The position numbers were made by a program, and so were the translations under genes. A DNA stretch of 13,479 bases, from assembly GCA_905373665.1 (NCBI GenBank), contig CAJPTV010000062.1, forward strand, positions 1-13,479. The letters run 5' to 3'. The stretch is from Bacteroidia bacterium (lineage in GTDB: Bacteria; Bacteroidota; Bacteroidia; Bacteroidales; CAJPTX01). Every line of letters begins with the position of its first letter. Within the stretch, counting starts at the first letter, position 1. The notes below the pieces were generated by a model, which searched no databases, was not told the DNA's origin, and saw only the letters and a list, made by a program, of their open reading frames with translations. This document shows, one piece after another, positions 7,915 through 13,479 of the stretch.

Positions 7915-9030
7915 ATGATGCGCACGCTATTCCTGCTCTGCCTACTCGGTATCTTCTCACACTCCCTTTGGGCACAGTTTAAGCTTTGGCGGCGAAACTA
8001 TGAAGAGACGGAAGAGGTCAACTGGGGGCTCGCGCTGGGGGCAGAGTCCTATTTCTACAATGCGGAGTTTGCGCATCCGCTTAAGCCAGGGTATACGCTG
8101 CCTGGGGTTGCCGTACACCCAGAGGTCTGGCGGCGTGTGGGGGAAAAGCTTTACCTCAACGGGGGCTATTTCTATGCCTATATGCACGGCAAGACTGAGG
8201 CACAGGTGCATAAGCCTACCCTGAGTATCGCGGCACAACTCGCCACGACGGGGCGGGGGAGTTTCTGGTGTCACCTCGGAACGTTAACGGGCGAGCATCC
8301 ACTACCCGAGGCAATTTATAGCCCACAATATGCGTGGCTTCACGGGCCAGAGGCAGGGGCACAACTCTATTGGCAGGGCAGCCGCTACCGCATCCAGACG
8401 TGGATAGACTGGGATCGTTTTATATGGAAAGATGCCAACGACGAGGAGCGCTTCCTCTATGGGCTTCAATGGTTTAACCATGGTGTTGCGGGACAGTGGA
8501 GCGAACAATGGGGGCAGCCCGAGTTCTCCTACAACGCTTTTTTTCTAGCACGCCACCACGGGGGACAGATCGACACCTCGCACCTGCGGGTCGTCACCTC
8601 AACCAATGCGGGACTCTCTTTAGGCTGGGTGCGCCGAGAGGGGACGCTACGCCCACAGGTGCAACTGCACGGCTTTGTAAGCCATGACGGGCATCATGAC
8701 TCGCCCCTCCCCGCACGCAACGGCTGGGCAGCCGCTGGGGAAGCAGGGCTACGCCTTGGGCAAGCGCTGTACTTAGGCGCAGGCTATTTCTATGGCAAGA
8801 ACTTTATTTCGCTGAGAGGGGAGGAGCTCTATCGCTCTTACAGTATGTGGTCTGACGGGGCGATGCACTCTGTGCGGAGTATCCTCGAGGGGGCGATCGT
8901 TTACGAGAAGTCTATTACCCAGAGTGGGCGTTTCTCATGCGGCGCAAAAGGGTATTACGACCTCGCCCTTGGGCGCATCGATTACGACTTTTACCTTCGG
9001 CTACAAATCGCCCTCGAGACCAGCTTTTAG
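7915..9030 (+). CDS. Outer-membrane beta-barrel-like protein, unknown role
   Basis: The product has 371 residues and starts with a signal peptide (MMRTLFLLCLLGIFSHSLWA-Q, cut near residue 20); the second ATG at 7918 is equally possible. The mature protein is rich in aromatic residues and alternating polar/hydrophobic strands (for example GGYFYAYMHG, YRIQTWIDWDRFIW, LYLGAGYFYGKNF). It ends in LRLQIALETSF, with a terminal Phe as in many outer-membrane barrels. It therefore probably sits in the outer membrane. It lacks the PorV N-terminal pattern (a proline-rich start followed by ARAGGMGD) and I do not recognise its family. It lies 51 bp after porU with no visible promoter between, so co-transcription is likely. 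Its last 30 bp overlap the end of the convergent phosphopantetheinyl transferase gene. A PorP-like or porin-like role is possible but unproven. Confidence 0.7.
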   Translation: MMRTLFLLCLLGIFSHSLWAQFKLWRRNYEETEEVNWGLALGAESYFYNAEFAHPLKPGYTLPGVAVHPEVWRRVGEKLYLNGGYFYAYMHGKTEAQVHKPTLSIAAQLATTGRGSFWCHLGTLTGEHPLPEAIYSPQYAWLHGPEAGAQLYWQGSRYRIQTWIDWDRFIWKDANDEERFLYGLQWFNHGVAGQWSEQWGQPEFSYNAFFLARHHGGQIDTSHLRVVTSTNAGLSLGWVRREGTLRPQVQLHGFVSHDGHHDSPLPARNGWAAAGEAGLRLGQALYLGAGYFYGKNFISLRGEELYRSYSMWSDGAMHSVRSILEGAIVYEKSITQSGRFSCGAKGYYDLALGRIDYDFYLRLQIALETSF

Positions 9031-9681
9031 CGGCGACGTGCCCCAGTGAAAGAGCTCGGGGTTGCAGACTGCCCACGTGATGACAAAGTTCTCAAGGATG
9101 GCATATTCCATCGAGACGCGAAAGCTAAAGCGCGTGACGTGCACGAGGAGGTGAAAGACGCCCGACTTAGGTTGTACCTCAAAGGGCTGCACATCGAGGT
9201 CAGTAAAGGAGTTCAGCCCCGGACGGTTGTAGAGCTTAAAGAACGCCTCCTTGGCACTCCAGATGAGCGCCAACTGTAGGGTATTGTCTAGGTCGAGCCA
9301 CGAGAGTTCGCCAAGGGTAAGGAACTGATAGGCAATCCGTTTGAAGGGGCGGTTTTTCTTCTCAATGTCAATCCCCACGGAGAAGGTCGGGTTGGTAATC
9401 ACGGCCGCGTAGGGGAAGGTGTGCGACATGGATATATGCCCGTTACCGCTCACGAGGTAAGGCTTCCGCTTCTTGGTATAAAGCACTTGGTCGGTGATCC
9501 CGAGGGTCTTAAGGATGCAGCGCGTGGCGAGCCACTCGAGCCGTCGCGAGCTGTCGTGAAAGCTGGAAAGCGTGGGGAAGGAGTCTCCCCCGATGAAGGC
9601 TTTGAGCTGCTCCTCGCTCTCCTCGATGTGCCAGAAGGCGAGGGTGGCGGCACCGGTGTTAATCTTCAGAAACTCAGGCAT
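9001..9681 (-). CDS. 4'-phosphopantetheinyl transferase (Sfp-like)
   Basis: Transfers 4'-phosphopantetheine from coenzyme A to a serine of a carrier protein (acyl or peptidyl carrier), in the cytoplasm. The 226-residue product has the Sfp-type length. It shows the KPYL motif at 73-76, SMSHT with His87, the Mg2+-binding SVGIDIE motif with Asp105 and Glu107, and WSAKEAFFK with Trp141, Lys144, Glu145 and Lys149. The start is the ATG at 9681, 46 bp after the gldD stop, so it is probably the last gene of the ssb-gldE-gldD operon, as in many Bacteroidetes. No polyketide or peptide synthase is visible nearby, so its carrier partner is unknown. Its 3' end overlaps the convergent outer-membrane protein gene by 30 bp. 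Confidence 0.9.
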   Translation of the reverse strand: MPEFLKINTGAATLAFWHIEESEEQLKAFIGGDSFPTLSSFHDSSRRLEWLATRCILKTLGITDQVLYTKKRKPYLVSGNGHISMSHTFPYAAVITNPTFSVGIDIEKKNRPFKRIAYQFLTLGELSWLDLDNTLQLALIWSAKEAFFKLYNRPGLNSFTDLDVQPFEVQPKSGVFHLLVHVTRFSFRVSMEYAILENFVITWAVCNPELFHWGTSPLKAGLEGDL

Positions 9682-9727
9682 TGTCCACGTCTTGCACTAT
9701 TAGGGCATTGGGGGTTAGGCTAGGGGG

Positions 9728-10321
9728 TTACTCTTTCCAAGCGAGGGTCTCGATAAGACGCACCACGTCTTGGGAGAAGAAATCAATCGCAGGCGCAAGT
9801 GAATCAGCATTGGGTACGCAGTAGAAGTAAAGCGTCCCACGCAGGAAGTGCGACACGCTGTCCGTGGCATAGAACTGTACGGAGGTTGCCACGTCGCCCG
9901 CCACACGATAGAGCATGGCATAGACGCGCCGCTCGGGGGCTTCGTAGTACTGCTCGTCGATGGCATCCGCACGGGTGGAGTGCTTGTAGGTGAGCGTACG
10001 GGCATTCTCGGTGAGCGTATCTAGCGCCGAAGCGCGGTTGTAGTAGGTGAGGTAAATGGTCGCCTTGTACTGAGGAATTTCAATATCCTGCGCCATGCTG
10101 TCAGGGTCTATGCGTAAACGCGCATACACGGGCAGGTCGAAGGTATAGGGCAGAATTGTGTCCAAGTGGCGATAATTCTTTGTTGGGAAGTCAAAACGAG
10201 GGTAACCATACGAGCGGGGCACAACAGCGTCAGAACAGCCTGTAAGCGCGAAAGAATGTGCAAGAACGACAACAAGGACAAACAGTCCGATGAACCCCAA
10301 TACTCCACGTTGCTGCCTCAT
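9728..10321 (-). CDS. gldD: Gliding motility-associated lipoprotein GldD
   Basis: GldD is a lipoprotein required for gliding in Flavobacterium johnsoniae and linked there to T9SS function; its biochemical role is not known. The 197-residue product has a lipoprotein signal with lipobox LTGC, making Cys29 the lipidated residue. It then shows the GldD pattern: YGYPRFDFP after the anchor, DLPVYARL in the middle, and SVQFYATDSVSHFLRGTLYF near residue 150. The next residues (Ser, Asp) follow the anchoring Cys. It starts 6 bp after the gldE stop, so the two are co-transcribed and probably co-translated. Porphyromonas does not glide by the Flavobacterium mechanism, so here GldD more likely serves the envelope or T9SS. 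Confidence 0.92.
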   Translation of the reverse strand: MRQQRGVLGFIGLFVLVVVLAHSFALTGCSDAVVPRSYGYPRFDFPTKNYRHLDTILPYTFDLPVYARLRIDPDSMAQDIEIPQYKATIYLTYYNRASALDTLTENARTLTYKHSTRADAIDEQYYEAPERRVYAMLYRVAGDVATSVQFYATDSVSHFLRGTLYFYCVPNADSLAPAIDFFSQDVVRLIETLAWKE

Positions 10322-10327
10322 AGTGCG

Positions 10328-11629
10328 CTATTCTCCTGTTTCTATCTTGATTTGCACGATGCGCCGATTGTTCACAGCCTCTACGGTAAGGCGCAAGTCC
10401 GCCACTTGTAACACCTCGCCCGCCTTGGGGAAACGCCCTAAGATTTCGAGGACTAGCCCTGCGAGGGTCTCGGCATCGCCGCGTAGCTCGTCAAAGTCCG
10501 AATCGGGGCGGTGGAGGTACTTACAGAGGTCGTTGAGCTGTATCTTAGCCTGCACGCGGAAGGTGTGGGCATCGAGCTGGGTAAAGAGCTTTTCGCCGCG
10601 CGCGTCAGACTCGTCGGCTATCTCGCCGAAGACCTCTTCGAGGATGTCCTCTAGGGTGATGAGTCCGCACGTCCCCCCGTACTCATCGACCACGATGGCG
10701 AGGTGAATGCTCTGGCGTTTGAACTCGCCCAGTAGTTCGTCAATCTTCTTATTCTCGGGAACGAAATAGGCGGGGCGTAGGAGGCTCTTCCAGTCGAAGG
10801 CGGGGTCGTCGTCGATGTGCGAAAGGAGGTCTTTGACATAGAGGATGCCCACGATGTTGTCTAACGACTCTTCATAGACGGGGATGCGGCTGTAGCCCGT
10901 CTGTTGTACCTGTTCCTTTATTTCGCCGTAGGGGGTCTCTTGGTCGAAGGCAAAGAGCTCGACCCGCGGACGCATAATCTCGCAGGCGTCGATAGTGCCG
11001 TAGTGGGCAATGCGCTTGATAAGGTTTGACTCTTCGTTGCGTTCGGCGTCGCCCGTTTTGGTAATTTCTATGGCCTCTTCTATCTGGTCGATAGAGAGGT
11101 CTAGGTGGGGGACGAAACGCTCGTTAAGGCGCTTTACGGCGTACGCCATCAGCTTGGCAAAGGGGGCTAACAAGACATAGAAGTAGTACAACGGGCGCGC
11201 GGCGAAATGGACATAACGCAACGGACGGCTCGCCCCCAACTGCTTCGGCAAGACCTCGCCAAAGAGTAGGAGCAAGAGTGTGATAAAGACCACTTTGAAG
11301 AGAAAGCCCGCTAGGGGGGCGTCGTGGAAATCAACGACCGAGTCGGTGATATAGGTCGTAAGGAGGACGATCCCCACGTTGATGAGGTTGTTCGCAATGA
11401 GAATGGTCGCTAACAGGCGTTCCTGCGCCGCCAACATCCTCAGCGCTAGGTTGTAACGTTCCCACTTTCCTTTCTGTTCCTCTAGGAGCTCGAGGTCGGC
11501 GGGGTGTAGCGAAAAGAACGAAGCTTCTGAGCCTGAGACAAAGCCCGAGGCGAAAATCAGGACTAAAAGGACAACGAGCCCTGCGATGACACCCCATGAC
11601 GGGGGGAAGAATTGTACGGCAAGTAACAA
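10328..11629 (-). CDS. gldE: GldE, CNNM/CBS/CorC-domain membrane protein
   Basis: A membrane protein related to CorC/HlyC and CNNM transporters. GldE works with GldD in gliding bacteria, where extra GldD can partly replace it. The 433-residue product has a DUF21/CNNM membrane domain (about residues 10-190, four hydrophobic segments and the motif GEVLPKQLG). A CBS pair follows (about 200-325, including EIMRPRVELFAFD and EYGGTCGLITLEDILEEVFGEI), then a C-terminal CorC_HlyC domain (about 345-433). The predicted start is a TTG at 11629. The frame stays open upstream toward ssb but contains no ATG or GTG, so translation may begin at this TTG or at a non-standard codon such as ATT at 11650. The ssb stop is 50 bp upstream. 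Confidence 0.9.
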   Translation of the reverse strand: MLLAVQFFPPSWGVIAGLVVLLVLIFASGFVSGSEASFFSLHPADLELLEEQKGKWERYNLALRMLAAQERLLATILIANNLINVGIVLLTTYITDSVVDFHDAPLAGFLFKVVFITLLLLLFGEVLPKQLGASRPLRYVHFAARPLYYFYVLLAPFAKLMAYAVKRLNERFVPHLDLSIDQIEEAIEITKTGDAERNEESNLIKRIAHYGTIDACEIMRPRVELFAFDQETPYGEIKEQVQQTGYSRIPVYEESLDNIVGILYVKDLLSHIDDDPAFDWKSLLRPAYFVPENKKIDELLGEFKRQSIHLAIVVDEYGGTCGLITLEDILEEVFGEIADESDARGEKLFTQLDAHTFRVQAKIQLNDLCKYLHRPDSDFDELRGDAETLAGLVLEILGRFPKAGEVLQVADLRLTVEAVNNRRIVQIKIETGE

Positions 11630-11679
11630 AGTGTAATCTTTTACAGGAATAGGCGTGGCGGCGTTAAGTAGGTTGGGGC

Positions 11680-12102
11680 TTAAAAAGGCAAATCGTCGTC
11701 AACGACTATGGCGTTCGTGGACTCTTTGCTATCCTCTTTGAGCAGCTCGTTGATATCGACGATAAACTGTTTGGTGGTTTCAATCACTTCGTCTTTCACC
11801 CTCTCTTTCGCATTGCCAATTACCTCGAAGGCGGAGACGTGGATCTCTGCTCCATAAATCACATCCTCGGGGAACTCGTGTTTGTAGTAGTGCAACGAGC
11901 CCTCGATAAAGAGGAGCATCCCTTGGCGAAGCTGTTCTTCTGCCCTTTCGGCGAGTTCGTTAAAGAAGACCAACTGGTGGCACTCTTTGGTTGAATCATC
12001 CGCAGCTAGTTTCAAGCGGAGGATGCAGTTTCCGCGTTTGGGGTAATAGGTTCGTGGTACGTTAACGATATTCCCCGTGAGAATCACCTTGTTAAAGCCC
12101 AT
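11680..12102 (-). CDS. ssb: Single-stranded DNA-binding protein
   Basis: Binds single-stranded DNA in replication, repair and recombination. The 140-residue product has an OB fold starting MGFNKVILTGNIVNVPRTYY, with the aromatic and basic residues expected (CHQLVFFNELAERAEEQL, LLFIEGSLHYYKHEF). It ends in the acidic protein-interaction tip DDDLPF, the feature that recruits partner enzymes. It is shorter than E. coli SSB because the linker is short and not Gly/Gln-rich. It is the first gene of the ssb-gldE-gldD-phosphopantetheinyl transferase cluster, an order conserved in Bacteroidetes. A -7 promoter element lies at 12148-12155. Bacteroidetes often carry several ssb genes, so this may not be the main replicative one. 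Confidence 0.93.
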   Translation of the reverse strand: MGFNKVILTGNIVNVPRTYYPKRGNCILRLKLAADDSTKECHQLVFFNELAERAEEQLRQGMLLFIEGSLHYYKHEFPEDVIYGAEIHVSAFEVIGNAKERVKDEVIETTKQFIVDINELLKEDSKESTNAIVVDDDLPF

Positions 12103-12124
12103 TGTAGTAGTGTCTTATTCCGTT

Positions 12125-12137
12125 CCCCATTGTGGGG
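12125..12137 (-). promoter_or_regulatory. Small hairpin in the ssb leader
   Basis: CCCCA (12125-12129) and TGGGG (12133-12137) form a perfect 5-bp stem with a 3-base loop, just downstream of the predicted ssb transcription start and about 23 bases before the ATG. No U tract follows in the direction of ssb, so it is not a terminator. It could be a leader stability element or an operator-like palindrome. Confidence 0.35.
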
Positions 12138-12147
12138 ATGGTTTACA

Positions 12148-12178
12148 CAAAGATAATAGCAAAAGTGGAGTCGGCATT
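12148..12178 (-). promoter_or_regulatory. Promoter of the ssb-gldE-gldD operon
   Basis: On the minus strand, TATCTTTG (12155-12148) matches the Bacteroidetes -7 element exactly and is identical to the -7 box of rpmH. The -33 position (12178-12175) reads AATG, a poor match. Transcription would start near 12141, with a leader of about 40 nt before the ssb ATG. Confidence 0.5.
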
Positions 12179-12265
12179 TTGTGGGGCGTGTGGGGGATTT
12201 GCACGGTCGTTTTTGCTCTTTCTTCTCTTTTTCCGAACTTTCGCTAGTCAAACAATAACAAATCG

Positions 12266-12893
12266 ATGGCTATGATAAGACAAAGAGGACTCTGCGGAGT
12301 GTGTATAGCCCTAGTGTTTGCCATTTTACGCCTCCAGAAAGCGGCGAGTATATTGTAGAGGCTGGTCCAGAAGGCCTTACGAGAATTTTTATGTACAAAG
12401 AAGGTTATTACAAGTGGGAAAATGGGCGACAGATATTTGTCGCTGGTGAATACTCTTCCGCTAAAGATGCTCTCTTGGAGGTCGTTCAATGGGGTGATGT
12501 GAAATGGCAGGACATGACAGGTGCGTTTTGCAGTTGCTCGAATATGCACTTTTCTAAGGACATAGATACGCCAGACTTGAGTCAAGTCACGAGTTTTCGA
12601 GGTATGTTTTCGGAATGTACTTCGTTCAACGAACCTCTGAACCATTGGGACATGAGCAAAGCAACGATTACCGCAGCGATGTTCTTTAACCCTTACTGCA
12701 GAAGTGTTGCCTCAGAATGCAACGGAACGTGGGTTACGAGCTTGTTAATGTTACGGGCGTTGTGTTACGTAGGGGGATGGTGGAAGCGAACGAATCGGTA
12801 GTGGATACAGAAGAGTTCGCAGCGGGTGTCTATTTTGTGCGTTTGAGTACTCAAAATGGCGCGCAACGTTTGGTAAAGGTGTTCCACTACTAG
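12266..12893 (+). pseudogene. Degraded T9SS-exported DUF285 repeat protein
   Basis: Three parts of one exported protein lie in three reading frames. A signal peptide (MAMIRQRGLCGVCIALVFA, from 12266) is in one frame, which stops at about 12357. The body follows in a second frame (from about 12320). It includes SGEYIVEAGPEG, then two or so DUF285/BspA-like leucine-rich units such as DMTGAFCSCSNM, VTSFRGMFSECTSFNEPLNHWDMSKAT. At about 12706-12712 a missing base shifts to a third frame. That frame gives a typical T9SS type A sorting domain: YELVNVTGVV, then FAAGVYFVRLSTQNGAQRLVKVFHY, ending at the TAG at 12891. The repeats run almost directly into FNPYCRSV, where cargo proteins have a PNP-type linker, so an internal deletion is also likely. 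It is AT-richer than its neighbours. Known relatives are surface adhesins; this copy cannot make a full product. Confidence 0.75.
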
Positions 12894-12911
12894 TGCGATA
12901 AATAACTCAAT

Positions 12912-12945
12912 AAAAAGGCCGTTCCTAGAAAGGAGCGGCCTTTTT
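12912..12945. terminator. Strong intrinsic terminator, possibly bidirectional
   Basis: Arms 12912-12926 and 12931-12945 form a 15-bp stem (AAAAAGGCCGTTCCT against AGGAGCGGCCTTTTT) with one G-U pair and a 4-base loop. Six T residues end the plus-strand copy, with A residues leading it, so it can act in both directions. It starts 19 bp after the stop codon of the degraded T9SS cargo gene, which it must once have served. Confidence 0.88.
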
Positions 12946-13017
12946 TATTGGGCTGTGTCTTTTATTGGAAAAGGTTCTTTGGGTGCGTAGATGAGGAGGT
13001 CAGTTCGCATCAAAAGC

Positions 13018-13055
13018 AAAAGGAGATGAACTCCCGTGGGAACTCATCTCCTTTT
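13018..13055 (-). terminator. Terminator of tRNA-Lys
   Basis: Arms 13018-13035 and 13038-13055 pair over 18 bp (AAAAGGAGATGA at the outer part) with two internal mismatches and a 2-base turn. The stem begins 3 bp beyond the tRNA 3' end in the direction of tRNA transcription and ends in a U run, so it should end the tRNA transcript. An A/T run on both sides would also allow termination from the left. Confidence 0.75.
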
Positions 13056-13058
13056 CTG

Positions 13059-13131
13059 TCGGTTCGGAGGGGCTCGAACCCTCGACCCCATGATTAAGAG
13101 TCACGTGCTCTACCAGCTGAGCTACGAACCG
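13059..13131 (-). tRNA. tRNA-Lys (anticodon CUU)
   Basis: The minus strand folds into a full 73-nt cloverleaf. It has a 7-bp acceptor stem (CGGTTCG with CGAACCG), a D arm starting GCTCAGCTGGTAGAGC, and an anticodon stem CGTGA/TCATG closing the loop CTCTTAA, which places CTT at positions 34-36. A T arm GAGGG-TTCGAGC-CCCTC follows. The discriminator is A and no CCA is encoded, so CCA must be added after transcription. The gene reads AAG lysine codons. It has its own promoter (13154-13184) and terminator (13018-13055). Confidence 0.96.
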
Positions 13132-13153
13132 ATTGTCCTTTGTTTTGGACACA

Positions 13154-13184
13154 CAAAGGTACTGCTTTTTTTGAAACTAGCAAA
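13154..13184 (-). promoter_or_regulatory. Consensus promoter of tRNA-Lys
   Basis: On the minus strand, TTTG (13184-13181), exactly 19 bp, then TACCTTTG (13161-13154) is a perfect match to the Bacteroidetes primary-sigma consensus TTTG-N19-TAnnTTTG. Transcription would start near 13147, about 15 nt before the mature tRNA 5' end. It is the best promoter match in the window and a useful guide to the organism. Confidence 0.8.
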
Positions 13185-13211
13185 TCTGGAAGGAAAAAAG
13201 TGAGGCGCTAA

Positions 13212-13374
13212 GGTCCTTAGGGCGGACGGCCCAGTGGGCGCAATGTGCGGTAAAATGCAAATCAACACAGCGGTCCTTAGGGTGGACGGCCCAGTGGGCG
13301 CAATGTGCGGTAAAATGTAAATCACAGAGGCGATCCTAAGGGCGGACGGGGTCCTAAGGGCGGACGGCCCGTGG
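13212..13374. repeat. 60-bp tandem repeat with two partial copies
   Basis: Two units with a period of exactly 60 bp lie at 13212-13271 and 13272-13331 and differ at about seven positions, mostly in the last ten bases. A truncated third copy (13332-13349) and a fourth start (13350-13374) repeat only the first 18-20 bases, with CCTAAGG in place of CCTTAGG. Each full unit contains the short palindrome GCCCAGTGGGC and ends in an AAAATGCAAATCA-type tail. No protein is supported here; the short open frame on the minus strand is just the repeat translated. The region lies between the tRNA-Lys promoter and the hairpin-rich block to the right. Confidence 0.85.
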
Positions 13375-13379
13375 TTGAG

Positions 13380-13479
13380 GAGGAGCGAGTAGGTTCGGTG
13401 GCGACGAGCGTTGCTAGCCCAGGGTCGAACCCTGGGCTAAAAATACCCACCCCTGACGGGGTTCAAGTTGTGCCCCCTT
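13380..13479. repeat. Hairpin-rich intergenic repeat, cut by window end
   Basis: A perfect 11-bp inverted repeat (TAGCCCAGGGT, loop CGA, ACCCTGGGCTA) lies at 13415-13439. A 5-bp stem ACCCC-TGAC-GGGGT follows at 13449-13462. The surrounding sequence shows no coding potential. Hairpins of this 'CCCAGGG' and 'CCCTGACGGGG' type occur as dispersed intergenic repeats in various bacteria, and this looks like one such element; I cannot assign a family. It continues past the window. Confidence 0.6.

Noticed and set aside
7915..9030. Assignment of the gene after porU as porV
   Set aside because: Position and length fit, but the N-terminal PorV motif and the FadL-like pattern are missing.
12244..12645. 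Minus-strand open frame of 133 codons opposite the degraded cargo gene
   Set aside because: The plus strand has recognisable DUF285 and signal-peptide sequence; the minus-strand translation shows no family features.
13122..13325. Minus-strand 67-codon frame with an internally repeated peptide
   Set aside because: It is only the 60-bp DNA repeat read through (60 is divisible by three) and it runs into the tRNA-Lys gene.
13212..13374. CRISPR array
   Set aside because: Two adjoining 60-bp units have no spacers between them and no cas gene is present.

Overview
The window looks like chromosomal DNA of a moderately GC-rich Bacteroidales bacterium, most likely Porphyromonas or a close relative. 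Three things point there. It carries a type IX secretion (T9SS) sortase gene, porU. It has the Bacteroidetes order ssb-gldE-gldD-phosphopantetheinyl transferase. Its promoters fit the Bacteroidetes consensus TTTG-N19-TAnnTTTG; upstream of a tRNA-Lys gene the match is exact. No transposase, integrase, phage gene or CRISPR array is visible.

Layout, left to right. Positions 1-204 are intergenic and hold small hairpins and dispersed repeats. A minus-strand block follows (read right to left): copA (Cu+ ATPase, 1800-4013), rpmH (ribosomal protein L34, 1573-1734), a small secreted protein of unknown function (861-1520) and a 1-Cys peroxiredoxin (205-858). The intrinsic terminator after rpmH physically overlaps the start codon and signal-peptide codons of the secreted-protein gene. 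Divergent from copA are porU (4096-7863) and, 51 bp later, an unrecognised outer-membrane protein gene (7915-9030). These converge with a second minus-strand operon: ssb (11680-12102), gldE (10328-11629), gldD (9728-10321) and a 4'-phosphopantetheinyl transferase (9001-9681).

The right end is an eroded accessory region. It contains the remains of a T9SS-exported surface protein with DUF285/BspA-like repeats, now split over three reading frames (12266-12893). After it come a strong terminator, tRNA-Lys(CUU) with its own promoter and terminator, a 60-bp tandem repeat, and a hairpin-rich intergenic repeat that runs off the window.

Taken together, the window is dominated by cell-envelope and secretion functions. 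PorU processes T9SS cargo at the cell surface, and the decayed gene at 12266-12893 is a former cargo with the matching C-terminal sorting domain. GldD and GldE are envelope proteins of the gliding/T9SS-associated set. The remaining genes are housekeeping or stress functions (L34, SSB, copper export, peroxide removal). I see no clear new multi-gene system. The most unusual points are the terminator/start-codon overlap at 1504-1548, the unknown barrel-like protein sitting directly after porU, and the repeat family found at both ends of the window.
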